Part shown: piece by piece, positions 1 to 9,825 of the stretch | How positions within the stretch are numbered: the first letter of the stretch is position 1 | Layout: every line of letters begins with the position of its first letter | Source of the DNA: Pseudoalteromonas sp. P1-9 | GTDB taxonomy: Bacteria > Pseudomonadota > Gammaproteobacteria > Enterobacterales > Alteromonadaceae | Direction: 5' to 3' | Assembly: GCF_001399975.1 (NCBI RefSeq) | Contig: NZ_LKBD01000002.1 | Location: 1 to 64,000, forward strand | DNA length: 64,000 nt | Position numbers and translations under genes: made by a program | Notes under the pieces: model-generated | Seen by the model: the letters and a program-made list of their open reading frames with translations, nothing else | Told to the model about the DNA's origin: nothing | Databases searched by the model: none

Positions 1-235
1 ATTTTGTTACGCTTTAAAAGCGTATGTTAGAACTTAATCTGTACGAGTGCCCACACAGATGATTGCTTAAATTTTTAAAGAACAGTGCAGCATCTCTTGC
101 TGCGAAGTGGAGCGCCATATTAACCGCTTCACTTTTAAAGTCAACTAGAAAATTAATTATTTTTCAAAGTAACTTTCCGTTTGACTTTCCTTCACTTAAC
201 TCAGCGTTTGTTGTTGCTGTGCTCCGTGTCGGTGG
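1..235 (-). other. 5' leader of an rRNA operon (16S gene lies just off the left edge)
   Basis: Read on the minus strand this is a typical gammaproteobacterial pre-16S leader. A boxA-like antitermination element (TGTTCTTTAAAA, minus strand of 73-84) is followed by the conserved CTGTGTGGGCACTCG stretch. A small inverted repeat (TACGCTTT / AAAGCGTA, 8-24) lies just before the edge. No mature 16S sequence is inside the window, so no rRNA gene is called. The 61-codon frame at 63-248 on the plus strand lies inside this leader and is not a gene. Confidence 0.8.
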
Positions 236-241
236 ATGCGC

Positions 242-269
242 ATTATAGGCAGATCGAAAATCAGATCAA
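242..269 (-). promoter_or_regulatory. rRNA operon P1-type promoter
   Basis: On the minus strand a -35 TTGATC (264-269) and a perfect -10 TATAAT (242-247) are separated by 16 bp. They are followed by GCGC, as in the discriminator of many rrn P1 promoters. Upstream (271-310) is very AT-rich, like an UP element, and contains the inverted repeat AAACGATC-(T)6-GATCGTTT at 286-307. Orientation and position fit the leader to the left. Confidence 0.8.
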
Positions 270-363
270 CCACTTTTTTATAAAAAAACGATCTTTTTTG
301 ATCGTTTGATTATTTAATATTCAAAACAGCTATTTCGTTAACTTAAGAGCTACATTTGCGCAT

Positions 364-394
364 AAAAAAACGCCAAACTTAGGTTTGGCGTTTT
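364..394 (-). terminator. rho-independent terminator of nagP
   Basis: Hairpin with arms AACGCCAAAC / GTTTGGCGTT around a TTAG loop. On the minus strand it is followed by a run of seven T, about 30 bp past the nagP stop codon. Confidence 0.85.
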
Positions 395-426
395 ACGGGA
401 GTGTAATACTAATTAAAAAGTGGTTA

Positions 427-1725
427 TTACCAACTACGCATTTTATGACCTTTTAATGCGTAGAATAGAATGTATAGATAGCTAGGCACCATTAATGCGT
501 ATGCACCTTGAGCACCTAAACCCGCTACGTTACCTAAACCGATTAGTAACGGACCTAATGCGCCACCAGCAATACCCATAATAAGTAAACCTGATGCTGT
601 ACCAGTTAAACGGCCTAAACCACTTAATGCCAGCGGCCAGATTGCAGGCCACACCATTGCATTAGCAAAACCAAGTAATGCGATACACACTAATGGGTCT
701 GGTAATTCTGGACCACCAAATGGCACAAGTAGCACATTTGAGATAGCGGTAGATTCGTTACTACCGAATACAACAGCGGCAACGGTAATTAAACCTGCGA
801 TACCAGACATCACCAATGCATTTTGTTGAGACATATACTTAGGAATAAGCGCAATACCGATTGCATAACCCACTAACATGCATGCCATAGTGTATGATGT
901 CATCATAGAGTAATCAGCAACGCCAATCGCGAGTGCGTAAGAACCAATAGTATCTGCAGCAATTACTTCTACTGCTACATAAAGTGCAATACCAATTACA
1001 CCTAATACTAAATGAGGGTGGCTGAGCGCTTCACGTACTTCACCTTTTGCATTTGGGTTTTCATCTTCAAATACTAAATCTGGAAGTGGTGAGAATTTTG
1101 CGAATGCAGCAAACGCAAAGATTAATCCTGCGATAGCTATATAAGGTGCGACTAAGCTATTTGCCATTGCATCTTTTTGCGATTGTGAAAGTACTTCCCC
1201 TTCACCTGCAACTGCTGCAACCGTTACCATAGCGAATACAATAGGAACAACAACACCAGCAAACTTATTTAGTAAACCCATGATACAAACACGTACAGCT
1301 GCTGACTTTTCTGAACCCATTTTAACAACATAAGGGTTAACTGCCGTTTGTAATACAGTTTGACCGACACCGATGAGCAATTGAGCAAATAAGAAAATTT
1401 CAATCATTTGCAATTTCGCTGCTGGAATATACAACAGCGCAGAACTCGCCATAATCGCACAGCCAATTGCCATGCCATTTTTATAGCCCACTTTCTTAAT
1501 TAACATTGCCGATGGAATACCCGCAATGGTTACTGCAATATAGAAAGATGAAATAATAAATGAAGCTTGCAGCGGCGACAGCTCAAGCATTTGTTGTAAG
1601 AAAGGTGTTATTGCACCGTTTAACCAGGTAATACAACCTAGTATAAAAAACATAGAGCCAGCTAGTACCATTGGTAAAATGATGCTTTGCTGGGAATTTT
1701 GTTCGTTTTCCACTGTTGCTTCCAT
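427..1725 (-). CDS. nagP: N-acetylglucosamine MFS permease, FucP/NagP type
   Basis: A 432-residue inner-membrane carrier with about twelve hydrophobic segments and a short soluble N-terminus. Its sequence style (ITWLNGAITPFLQQ, VGQTVLQTAVNPYV) is that of the FucP-family sugar:proton symporters that Alteromonadales use as NagP. The product should import N-acetylglucosamine released from chitin. The neighbour on the same strand is a GH20 beta-hexosaminidase. Both genes have a near-identical 18-bp palindrome upstream that resembles the LacI-type NagR operator, and each has its own terminator, so they form a regulon rather than one transcript. Family assignment is firm; GlcNAc as substrate is inferred from context. 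Confidence 0.8.
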   Translation of the reverse strand: MEATVENEQNSQQSIILPMVLAGSMFFILGCITWLNGAITPFLQQMLELSPLQASFIISSFYIAVTIAGIPSAMLIKKVGYKNGMAIGCAIMASSALLYIPAAKLQMIEIFLFAQLLIGVGQTVLQTAVNPYVVKMGSEKSAAVRVCIMGLLNKFAGVVVPIVFAMVTVAAVAGEGEVLSQSQKDAMANSLVAPYIAIAGLIFAFAAFAKFSPLPDLVFEDENPNAKGEVREALSHPHLVLGVIGIALYVAVEVIAADTIGSYALAIGVADYSMMTSYTMACMLVGYAIGIALIPKYMSQQNALVMSGIAGLITVAAVVFGSNESTAISNVLLVPFGGPELPDPLVCIALLGFANAMVWPAIWPLALSGLGRLTGTASGLLIMGIAGGALGPLLIGLGNVAGLGAQGAYALMVPSYLYILFYALKGHKMRSW

Positions 1726-1920
1726 AAACTTCTTCTTGTTGCAGTTAATCTTATGTCATAGCTTTACGCTATGAAAATACCATTTGCGTTAAGTCGCCCC
1801 ATCTTTCAGACGCACTATATTAATAGTTAACGCAATCAGTTTATTTCTTGGTTTTATTATTAACGCTAATCACTTTGAATACGGCAATTTATGGAAGTTA
1901 GCGCTTCCCCTAAGCCTCAA

Positions 1921-1938
1921 AATGATAGCGCTGTCATT
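1921..1938. promoter_or_regulatory. NagR-like operator upstream of nagP
   Basis: The 18-bp near-perfect palindrome AATGATAGCGCTGTCATT lies 196 bp upstream of the nagP start. It closely matches the element at 4718-4735 before the hexosaminidase gene. The form (TGACA-GCGC-TGTCA type) is that reported for the LacI-family repressor NagR in Alteromonadales. The repressor gene is not in this window. Confidence 0.7.
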
Positions 1939-1994
1939 TTACTTTAATTCAATTGAATAAATATTGCCAGTTTGAATTTTGAATTAATTAGAAC

Positions 1995-2020
1995 AAAAAG
2001 GGAGCAAATGCTCCCTTTAG
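1995..2020 (-). terminator. terminator of the GH20 gene
   Basis: Hairpin AAAGGGAGCA / TGCTCCCTTT (1997-2006 and 2009-2018), with A/T-rich flanks, about 20 bp past the stop codon of the hexosaminidase gene. Confidence 0.75.
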
Positions 2021-2036
2021 TTTTAATAACAATTAG

Positions 2037-4622
2037 TTAATTAATTGTGGTTATACGACTCTTAACTTGGTCATTTAATGAACTTCTTAACCACACTTGC
2101 GTATCACCTACATTAACTGGTTGTTGGTATGTTTGCCATGATTTTCCTTGGTCAACACTGTATTCAACATCTAAGTAAGCCGTAGCCACACTTGTAGTGA
2201 GTTTACCATTTTTGACTTCACCGCCTGGTACATCAAGATTTGCTTTGACACCAGACTTGGCTAATTTTGCCAGTTCTTTCGTGCCAAGTGCCGCTGAGAA
2301 TGTCATCCAATCTTTAGCACGCTTTTGTGCATCTGGCTTTTCACCTTCCCATGGCGCTTTATACCATGCACGTTCAGCTACTGCTAACACGCGTGGGAAC
2401 AACATAGCCAATACTTGATCTTCAGTACGGATAGTTTCAGACCATACCTGACCTTGCATACCTAAAATATTTTCCGGCTTTTCAAGCTGTGGTAGCGGAC
2501 GACCAACTAAGTCTTCTAAGTTTTTGATAACTTCACCAGTACGAGTAAAGTCAGCATTGGCATAAACATTGTCTGGCATATAACCAAATGCTTTTTCATT
2601 ACTGATAAAACGAGTTGCCCAATAATAACCACGTTCTTCAGGATGAGCTTCATACGGGTGGTCAAAGTAAAGATGCGTACCATGCGATAAAACAACTTGA
2701 TAGTCATTGTTTGCTAAGCGGTAAGCTCGGTCAGCAACACCCCACTCCCAAATATTATCCCAAGCATTCGCTGTAAATACTGGATTCGGGAACTCTTCAC
2801 GGTTAAATGTATTAACGCGGTCATACATTAAGCCATCTTCCCATGCGCCAGGAGCAATACCGCGTTTAGCAAGCATTTTTGCTACGCGTTGAGTAAAGTA
2901 AGGCTTCAGATCTGCAGGACCTGCAACACCATTACCGGCCTCTTCAAACATTTTTTGACATGCTGGTGAATTAGTCCAAGAACCCGCACCCACTTCATCG
3001 CCACCAAAATGTAGATTTTCTAACCGTACGCCCGCTTCACGATACATTTGTTGCAGCTCGTACGTCACTTTCTCCATAAAGTTATAACTTGAGTCCATAC
3101 ACGCATTGATCGAGTTATCTGTGTAATTCTGTACTGTGATGTATTCTGACTTATCCTCTGGGTCACTTAATAAATATGCTTTCGCACCCGCTTCATCGCC
3201 TGCTTTCATCAATTTACGATAACGCGCTTCCATCGCTTTAATCGATGCACGTGCATGACCTGGCGACTCTACCTCAGGAATTATCTTAATATGACGTGCC
3301 GCTGCAAATTTTAATAATGCAACAAAATCATCTTTTGTTAAGTAGCCATTGCCTGATCCGTCTTTATGCGGACCTGTACCTAACTGAGTCAATAAGCAAG
3401 AATCTTCAGATAAATCAAAACAACGCACACCACCAATTTCTGCAAGCTCAGGTAACGATGGGATTTCTAAACGCCAACCTTCATCATCAGAAAAGTGCCA
3501 ATGTAATGTATTGAGCTTATATTTTGCCATTTGCTCAACCAGCTTAAACATTGCATCTTTACCATGGAAGTTACGTGCATTGTCATAATGCATACCGCGG
3601 TAACTAAAGCGTGGTGAATCTTTAATTTCTACACGTGGTAATTCAACGCTGCCGTTAGCGTCTGCTGGGAAAAGTGCTAATAATGACTGCAAGCCATAAA
3701 AAACACCGGCATTATCACTACCAACAACCGTAATTTTGTTTTTATCAATTTCTAAGTGATAGCTTTCGGCGTCGCCACTTTGAATTGAATTATCTACTTT
3801 TAAAGATAAATGCGGCTTTTTACCTACTGAGATATGATCAGCATTCGCTTCTAGCTTAAGGCCATATAATTTCGATAAGTCATCAAGAAATACTGTTACT
3901 TCTTGCTTTAAGCTGCCTTGATAGCTCACAACCCAATCTGACGAAAGCGTTACTTCGCCACGAGAGAAATCAACATCAAGCGGCTTAGGAATAATACGCT
4001 TTAAAGCATCTTCTTGGCTTGGTGTATATTTTTCGTTTTTGATATTAAGTGCATGACGGTTCTGTGCGTCGGCAATCACACTTAAATCTTTTGGTGTATT
4101 AAATTTCTTTAATTGACGTTCTTCAACTATTGGCAATACAAACTGTTTTAGGTCTTCAGTATCTGTACTAGCAAATACTTCTGCGTCTTTATTGTCTAAC
4201 GCGATAAACGCACGTGGCATCACATCGGAATAAGACACAATATAAGCTGCAGCTTCATACTCAAGCGCTAATGTTTCACCTACGGCTAAACCGGCAAATG
4301 CTTTAGTTGGCACTAAACGATGCAAATCGCCATTCACATGCTCAATAGCGATGCCTTTTACTTCAGAGGTTTTTACTTTACGAATACTGTGAAAATACAG
4401 CTGCCAATTACTTTCGCCTTTTGGTAAAGCTACTTTTGAGGTGTTTTTAAGTTGGATTTTTCCAATGTAGCCACCGTCATTATCATGAAAGTTATCAACG
4501 ACACCAAATTTAAGATCCGCTTGAGCTGCAAACTGTTTAATGTCGGATTGCGATAGCTTAGCATTAGCAAACAGAGGGGTTGCTAATAAAGCTGTAGCAA
4601 GTATGGTTTTTCTCAAATGCAT
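2037..4622 (-). CDS. beta-N-acetylhexosaminidase, GH20 (chitobiase-like)
   Basis: An 861-residue exported enzyme with a clear signal peptide (residues 1-21, ending in ANA). The order is a CHB_HEX-type carbohydrate-binding region (about 25-175), a GH20b-type domain (about 210-340), the GH20 TIM barrel (about 340-770) and a C-terminal beta domain. The catalytic pair Asp542-Glu543 sits in HFGGDEVG. It should cleave chitobiose and other chitin oligosaccharides to GlcNAc in the periplasm or at the outer membrane, feeding the adjacent NagP permease. A NagR-like operator lies about 95 bp upstream, so induction by GlcNAc is expected. Length matches the large chitobiase subgroup. Confidence 0.93.
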   Translation of the reverse strand: MHLRKTILATALLATPLFANAKLSQSDIKQFAAQADLKFGVVDNFHDNDGGYIGKIQLKNTSKVALPKGESNWQLYFHSIRKVKTSEVKGIAIEHVNGDLHRLVPTKAFAGLAVGETLALEYEAAAYIVSYSDVMPRAFIALDNKDAEVFASTDTEDLKQFVLPIVEERQLKKFNTPKDLSVIADAQNRHALNIKNEKYTPSQEDALKRIIPKPLDVDFSRGEVTLSSDWVVSYQGSLKQEVTVFLDDLSKLYGLKLEANADHISVGKKPHLSLKVDNSIQSGDAESYHLEIDKNKITVVGSDNAGVFYGLQSLLALFPADANGSVELPRVEIKDSPRFSYRGMHYDNARNFHGKDAMFKLVEQMAKYKLNTLHWHFSDDEGWRLEIPSLPELAEIGGVRCFDLSEDSCLLTQLGTGPHKDGSGNGYLTKDDFVALLKFAAARHIKIIPEVESPGHARASIKAMEARYRKLMKAGDEAGAKAYLLSDPEDKSEYITVQNYTDNSINACMDSSYNFMEKVTYELQQMYREAGVRLENLHFGGDEVGAGSWTNSPACQKMFEEAGNGVAGPADLKPYFTQRVAKMLAKRGIAPGAWEDGLMYDRVNTFNREEFPNPVFTANAWDNIWEWGVADRAYRLANNDYQVVLSHGTHLYFDHPYEAHPEERGYYWATRFISNEKAFGYMPDNVYANADFTRTGEVIKNLEDLVGRPLPQLEKPENILGMQGQVWSETIRTEDQVLAMLFPRVLAVAERAWYKAPWEGEKPDAQKRAKDWMTFSAALGTKELAKLAKSGVKANLDVPGGEVKNGKLTTSVATAYLDVEYSVDQGKSWQTYQQPVNVGDTQVWLRSSLNDQVKSRITTIN

Positions 4623-4717
4623 AAGACTTCCTTTACTTGTTTATTGTGCGCTTTCTAACATTAGACAGCGAAAGCGTTAATTTTAGTTTTTGTTATTAGG
4701 AATCATAATGACTATTT

Positions 4718-4735
4718 AATGACAGCGCTATCAAA
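4718..4735. promoter_or_regulatory. NagR-like operator upstream of the GH20 gene
   Basis: AATGACAGCGCTATCAAA, 95 bp upstream of the hexosaminidase start. It shares the core GACAGCGCTATCA with the reverse complement of the site before nagP. Two such palindromes in front of two chitin-sugar genes make a common regulator likely. Confidence 0.7.
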
Positions 4736-4769
4736 ACAGTTTAAAAAAAACCTTAATTTTATCTGAAAT

Positions 4770-4815
4770 AATTAAAAATCAGGATGTTAGAGGCATCATA
4801 AAATACCTCTAACAT
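4770..4815 (-). terminator. terminator of the gamma-glutamyltransferase gene
   Basis: A ten-bp perfect stem ATGTTAGAGG / CCTCTAACAT (4784-4793 and 4806-4815) with a 12-nt loop, followed on the minus strand by a T-rich tail. It starts 9 bp past the ggt stop codon. The loop is longer than usual. Confidence 0.6.
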
Positions 4816-4823
4816 GTTGAATA

Positions 4824-6512
4824 TTAATAGCCTGCAGCCATTCCGTCTTTTCGTGTTTCCGATGCGCCCACATAAACACCATTAGAAAGTCGCTTCATAA
4901 TCGCTTGATAACCACCGTATGGGCCAACCGCATGCTGAAGAGTGTGTCCTTTTTTCACAAGCTCACGTTTTGTTTTTTCCGAAAATCCCGCTTCCAAGCT
5001 GACATAGCCACCATTTGCCATAACTTCGCCAGTTGGCTGTGACGAACCAGTATGTAAAATGCGTGGTGCATCTCCGGCTTCTTGTAGGTTCATACCAAAA
5101 TCAATCATATTAATTAGAATTTGCGCATGCATTTGCGGCTGTGTTGCACCACCCATCACACCAAAACTGATATATGGTTTGCCATCTTTGGTGACAAAGG
5201 CAGGAATAATAGTATGAAAAGGTCGTTTTTTAGGTGCATAAACATTAAAGTGGCCATCTTCTAGGGTAAATAGCTCACCACGATTTTGCAAAACGAACCC
5301 TAACTTTTCTGGTGTCATACCTGATCCCATACCACGATAGTTACTTTGAATAAGTGACACCATGTTGCCATCTTTATCAGCAGTGGTGAGGTAAATGGTA
5401 TCGCCTTCAACTGGCCCCGCATCCACTTGCTTGCTCGCTTTATTTTCATCAATAAGCTTGCGACGCTTTGCCGCGTATTCTTTGCTAATTAATTGTTTTA
5501 CTGGAATGTCATTGAATGATGAGTCAGCGTAGTATTTAGCGCGGTCTGCAAAAGCTAATTTTTTAGCCTCCACAAAAGTGTGAACATACTCAGGGCTATC
5601 AAAACCCATACTTGCAATATCGTAGTCTTCAAGAATATTTAAAATTTGTAGTGCAGCAATGCCTTGGCCATTGGGTGGCAGCTCCCATAAATCATAACCA
5701 CGATAGTTAGTACTTACTGGTTCTACCCAGTTACTTTTATGCGACGCTAAATCGTGATAACTCAAATAACCACCATTAACTTTCATATAACGGTCGATTT
5801 CTTTTGCGATATCACCTTTATAGAATGCATCACGACCGCCTTTTGCTATTTTTCGGTAAGTTTTTGCAAGTGCAGGGTTTTTAAAGATTTCACCTTTTTT
5901 TGGCATATGACCGTTTGGCATAAAGACTTCTTTAAAGCCCGGATATTTTCCACGAACAGAAACACTTTTATTGAGGTAGTAAGCAATTAACTCTGATACT
6001 GGAAAGCCATTTTCGGCATAGTGGATTGCAGGGGCTAATAACTCAGCCATTGGCAATTTGCCAAATTTATTGTGCAATTCAAACCAACCGTCGACAGCAC
6101 CTGGCACCGAAACCGGCAAAGGACCATAACTTGGGATTTTGTCGCCCTGTGCTTTTAATGTATCTAGCGTTAACGATGCTGGTGAACGCCCAGATGCATT
6201 GAGTCCATGCAGTTTTTGCTCTTTTTGTTGCCACACAATGGCATATAAATCGCCACCAATACCGCAACCTGTTGGCTCAACTAATCCCAATACTGCATTT
6301 GCAGCAATCGCGGCATCCACAGCACTGCCCCCTTTTTTTAAAATATCGAGTGCAACTTGCGTTGCTAACGGTTGTGACGTTGCAGCCATACCATTTTCAG
6401 CAAAGACTTCTGAGCGACTAGCAAACATTTCACCTGTAATGCGATCGTAAGCACTGGCGATTGAAGGAATTGCCAAACTGATAATCAGTAAAGAGGGTTT
6501 AAGCCATTTCAT
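4824..6512 (-). CDS. ggt: gamma-glutamyltransferase, periplasmic
   Basis: A 562-residue N-terminal-nucleophile hydrolase that cleaves glutathione and other gamma-glutamyl compounds or transfers the glutamyl group. The ATG at 6512 is chosen because it has AGGA eight bases upstream and opens a good signal peptide (MKWLKPSLLIISLAI, cleavage near SAYD). A longer in-frame start 20 codons upstream would bury that signal. Typical Ggt blocks are present: GGSAVDAAIAAN near the N-terminus, the large-subunit domain, then a GDTIYLTTAD segment where autoprocessing should occur at the Thr, and a C-terminal GG-rich small subunit. The segment resembles the DTIYLT subgroup rather than E. coli NTTHYS. The gene stands alone with its own terminator. 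Confidence 0.9.
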   Translation of the reverse strand: MKWLKPSLLIISLAIPSIASAYDRITGEMFASRSEVFAENGMAATSQPLATQVALDILKKGGSAVDAAIAANAVLGLVEPTGCGIGGDLYAIVWQQKEQKLHGLNASGRSPASLTLDTLKAQGDKIPSYGPLPVSVPGAVDGWFELHNKFGKLPMAELLAPAIHYAENGFPVSELIAYYLNKSVSVRGKYPGFKEVFMPNGHMPKKGEIFKNPALAKTYRKIAKGGRDAFYKGDIAKEIDRYMKVNGGYLSYHDLASHKSNWVEPVSTNYRGYDLWELPPNGQGIAALQILNILEDYDIASMGFDSPEYVHTFVEAKKLAFADRAKYYADSSFNDIPVKQLISKEYAAKRRKLIDENKASKQVDAGPVEGDTIYLTTADKDGNMVSLIQSNYRGMGSGMTPEKLGFVLQNRGELFTLEDGHFNVYAPKKRPFHTIIPAFVTKDGKPYISFGVMGGATQPQMHAQILINMIDFGMNLQEAGDAPRILHTGSSQPTGEVMANGGYVSLEAGFSEKTKRELVKKGHTLQHAVGPYGGYQAIMKRLSNGVYVGASETRKDGMAAGY

Positions 6513-6655
6513 TATTATTATCCTGTTGTTCTGGTGATAACTAACATAGCGCTTTTTCTGAACAGGAAACAATAATTCGAGGTAAATAGAGAAGATCTAT
6601 AGATAAAATGCAGGTTGGTAGCAAAGCGGTACATGCTTTGCTACTAAGTTGGGGA

Positions 6656-7045
6656 CTAGTTTGATTGCAGCTTTTCGATAATCACCACATTAGCTGCTGG
6701 AAATTCGTAATTATTTAAATCACTAATAGCCACCCATTTGTGATCTTGCCCTTCAAGGTGTCTCGCTTGCCCATCAAATTCTTCTACTAAGTGAATATCA
6801 AGATGTACTGATTTATCTGGGTAGGCGTGGTGAATTTCTAAAAAGGGGGTTGAAGATTTTACTTCAATGCCGATTTCTTCGTTTAATTCTCTTGCCAGTG
6901 CTTGCGTTACTGTTTCACCCGCTTCCACTTTACCGCCTGGGAATTCCCATTTTCCGCCTTGATGTTGTTCATCGTGACGCTTTGCAATAAATATTAAGTT
7001 AGCTTTTTTGATTACACCCACTGCAACATGTACTTGTTTTTTCAT
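6656..7045 (-). CDS. mutT: 8-oxo-dGTP diphosphatase MutT
   Basis: A 129-residue Nudix hydrolase with a complete Nudix box: G38, E44, R52-E53-L54, E56-E57 and G59. It removes oxidised dGTP from the nucleotide pool to prevent A:T to C:G transversions. Length equals E. coli MutT (129). It lies downstream of secA on the same strand, the arrangement seen in many gammaproteobacteria, but a strong hairpin terminator lies between them, so read-through would be partial. Confidence 0.92.
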   Translation of the reverse strand: MKKQVHVAVGVIKKANLIFIAKRHDEQHQGGKWEFPGGKVEAGETVTQALARELNEEIGIEVKSSTPFLEIHHAYPDKSVHLDIHLVEEFDGQARHLEGQDHKWVAISDLNNYEFPAANVVIIEKLQSN

Positions 7046-7065
7046 TTTTTACTCACTTTAATCAT

Positions 7066-7097
7066 AAAAAAAGCGACATCTAAGTGTCGCTTTTTTA
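7066..7097 (-). terminator. terminator between secA and mutT
   Basis: Stem AGCGACA / TGTCGCT (7072-7078 and 7085-7091) flanked by A and T runs on both sides, so it could act in either direction. It lies 17 bp past the secA stop codon. Confidence 0.8.
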
Positions 7098-7113
7098 GCA
7101 GAGCCTGGTTCAA

Positions 7114-9825
7114 TTAGCTTAATTTACCATGACACTGTTTGTATTTTTTACCTGAACCACATGGACATGGTTCGTTACGGCCAACTTTTGCATCATTGCG
7201 CACAGTTACCGCTGCACCTTCTGGTGTTTCACCACCTACGTGCTCCGCTTCTTCATGTTGATATTGCTTTGGCGTATTTTCTGCTTGCTGACGACGGCGC
7301 TCTTCAACCGCTTCAACATCTTCTTCAGCACGTACTTGTACTTTTGCAAGAATACTAACCACTTCTACTTTCAGTGCTTCTAACATGTCAGAGAACAACT
7401 CGAATGATTCACGCTTGTACTCTTGCTTTGGATTCTTCTGTGCATAACCACGCAGACCGATACCTTGACGTAAGTGATCCATTGCAGCAAGGTGATCTTT
7501 CCAATGTTGGTCAAGCGTTTGTAACATAATAGCTTTTTCGAAGTGGCGAAGTACATCTGCACCCACTTGATCTTCTTTATGTTTGTAAGCCGCTGTAACA
7601 CCTTCTTCAATACGCTCACGAAGTTTTTCTTCGTAAAGTTTATTGTCTTCATCAAGCCACTGTTGAATCGGCATTTCAACTAAGAAATCTGCACGTAAGC
7701 GATCTTCTAAGCCAGCAATATCCCACATATCAGCAAGTGATTGTGGTGGAATGTACTGGTCGATAATACCGTTTAATACATCCGAGCGAATTGCTGTGAT
7801 TGTTTCTGAAATATCGCCTTCTTCAAGCAGTTCATTACGCTGTGTGTAAACAACACGACGTTGATCGTTTGCTACATCATCGTACTCAAGTAATTGCTTA
7901 CGAATATCAAAGTTACGCGCTTCAACTTTACGCTGTGCATTTTCAATTGCACGGTTTACCCACGGGTGCTCAATTGCTTCACCACGTTGCATACCGAGTT
8001 TACGCATCATGTTCATCATGCGTTCGCCAGCGAAAATACGCATAAGCGCATCTTCCATTGATAGGTAGAAACGGCTCGAACCCGCATCACCTTGACGACC
8101 AGAACGACCACGTAACTGGTTATCAATACGACGTGATTCATGACGCTCAGTAGCGATAATGTGTAAACCGCCTGCTTCTAAAACTGCATCATGGCGTTTT
8201 TGCCACTCTTCTTTAATCTTTGCAATCTGCTCATCAGATGGGTTTTCAAGTTTTTCAACTTCCAGCTTCCAGTTACCACCTAACACGATATCGGTACCAC
8301 GACCCGCCATGTTAGTAGCAATGGTTACTGCGCCTGCAAGGCCAGCATTGGCAACAATTTCAGCTTCTTGTTGGTGGAACTTTGCATTTAGTACGTTGTG
8401 CTTAATTTTCTCTTTGCGTAAAAACTGCGATAAGTACTCAGAGCTTTCGATTGAAATAGTACCCACAAGCACAGGTTGACCACGCTCTTGGCAGTCGCGA
8501 ATATCCGCTAAAATTGCTTCGTACTTTTCTTCTTGTGTTAAATAAACTAAATCCGCGCGATCATCACGTACCATCGGCTTGTTAGTTGGAATAACAACGG
8601 TTTCTAAACCATAAATTGACTGGAACTCAAATGCTTCTGTATCGGCTGTACCTGTCATACCTGCAAGTACATCGTATAAACGGAAGTAATTCTGGAACGT
8701 GATTGATGCAAGCGTTTGGTTTTCGTTTTGAATACTTACGCCTTCTTTTGCTTCAACAGCTTGGTGTAAACCTTCAGACCAACGACGGCCTTCCATAGTA
8801 CGGCCAGTGTGCTCATCAACAATGATTACATCGCCATCTTTTACTACGTAATCAACGTCTTTTTGATAAAGCTTGTGCGCACGAAGTGCTGCATATACGT
8901 GGCTTAGTAATGTGATGTTATTAGCAGAATAAAGCGAATCACCTTCATCAATTAAACCTAGCTCAGTAAGTAGTTCTTCAACACGTACTTGGCCACGCTC
9001 TGTAAGGTGTACTTGTTTAGCTTTTTCATCAATCGTGAAATCGCCATCACCTTCAACGCCTTCTTCGTCTTCTTTTTCTTGCTGCTCTAGGCTTGGAACG
9101 AGCTTATCAATTTGTTGATAAAGTTCAGAGCTATCTTCCGCTGGACCAGAAATAATCAGTGGCGTACGCGCTTCATCGATTAAGATTGAGTCAACCTCAT
9201 CCACTACGGCGTAGTATAGAGGACGTTGTACACGTTCATCTGGTGTAAACGCCATATTGTCACGTAAGTAGTCAAAACCGAACTCGTTATTTGTACCGTA
9301 AGTAATGTCTGCAGCATAAGCCACTTTCTTTTGCTGCGGCATCATGCCCGGTACGTTGCAACCAACAGTCAGGCCTAAGAATTCAAAAAGTGCGCGGTTT
9401 GTTTCCGCATCACGTTTTGCAAGGTAGTCATTCACCGTAATAACGTGAACGCCTTTACCTGTTAAACCATGTAAGTATGCTGGTAAAGTTGCTGTAAGGG
9501 TTTTACCTTCACCAGTACGCATTTCAGAGATTTTACCTTGGTGTAAAACCATACCACCAATCAGCTGTACATCGAAATGGCGCATACCATAAACACGCTT
9601 TGATGCTTCACGTACAACTGCAAATGCTTCAGCTAGAAATGAATCTAAGGTTTCACCATTATCATAACGCTTACGAAACTCAGCTGTTTTCGCTTTTAGT
9701 TCTTCATCCGACAGCCCTTCGTATTGCTGTTCTAATCCATTAATTTGCGCGACCGTTTTTCGTAAGTTTTTAATTATTCGATCATTGCGACTACCAAATA
9801 TCTTGGTAAGTAAGTTAGCTATCAT
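7114..9825 (-). CDS. secA: preprotein translocase ATPase SecA
   Basis: A 903-residue DEAD-like motor that drives export through SecYEG. Walker A is MRTGEGKT and the DEAD-like box is [14 protein letters not shown]. The C-terminus carries the zinc/SecB-binding motif [14 protein letters not shown]. Length matches E. coli SecA (901). It is divergent from dciA. No SecM-like arrest peptide gene was found upstream; instead the 5' region contains a long inverted repeat (9910-9985). The start ATG has only a weak ribosome binding site, which may indicate translational control. Confidence 0.97.
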   Translation of the reverse strand: MIANLLTKIFGSRNDRIIKNLRKTVAQINGLEQQYEGLSDEELKAKTAEFRKRYDNGETLDSFLAEAFAVVREASKRVYGMRHFDVQLIGGMVLHQGKISEMRTGEGKTLTATLPAYLHGLTGKGVHVITVNDYLAKRDAETNRALFEFLGLTVGCNVPGMMPQQKKVAYAADITYGTNNEFGFDYLRDNMAFTPDERVQRPLYYAVVDEVDSILIDEARTPLIISGPAEDSSELYQQIDKLVPSLEQQEKEDEEGVEGDGDFTIDEKAKQVHLTERGQVRVEELLTELGLIDEGDSLYSANNITLLSHVYAALRAHKLYQKDVDYVVKDGDVIIVDEHTGRTMEGRRWSEGLHQAVEAKEGVSIQNENQTLASITFQNYFRLYDVLAGMTGTADTEAFEFQSIYGLETVVIPTNKPMVRDDRADLVYLTQEEKYEAILADIRDCQERGQPVLVGTISIESSEYLSQFLRKEKIKHNVLNAKFHQQEAEIVANAGLAGAVTIATNMAGRGTDIVLGGNWKLEVEKLENPSDEQIAKIKEEWQKRHDAVLEAGGLHIIATERHESRRIDNQLRGRSGRQGDAGSSRFYLSMEDALMRIFAGERMMNMMRKLGMQRGEAIEHPWVNRAIENAQRKVEARNFDIRKQLLEYDDVANDQRRVVYTQRNELLEEGDISETITAIRSDVLNGIIDQYIPPQSLADMWDIAGLEDRLRADFLVEMPIQQWLDEDNKLYEEKLRERIEEGVTAAYKHKEDQVGADVLRHFEKAIMLQTLDQHWKDHLAAMDHLRQGIGLRGYAQKNPKQEYKRESFELFSDMLEALKVEVVSILAKVQVRAEEDVEAVEERRRQQAENTPKQYQHEEAEHVGGETPEGAAVTVRNDAKVGRNEPCPCGSGKKYKQCHGKLS

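Larger units (their letters stand above)
1726..2036. other. nagP upstream region (311 bp without a gene)
   Basis: Holds the NagR-like operator at 1921-1938 and the hexosaminidase terminator at 1995-2020. The remainder is AT-rich and must contain the nagP promoter, but no unambiguous -35/-10 pair could be fixed. No small ORF with a ribosome binding site was seen. Confidence 0.6.

Noticed and set aside
63..248. 61-codon plus-strand ORF at the left edge
   Set aside because: It covers the rRNA leader and overlaps the rrn -10 on the other strand; conserved leader sequence explains it.
2516..2707. Small ORFs inside larger genes (such as 2516-2707, 7380-7679, 8159-8479, 22457-22690 and 52089-52535)
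   Set aside because: Each lies within a well-supported gene in another frame or strand, with no ribosome binding site or family resemblance.
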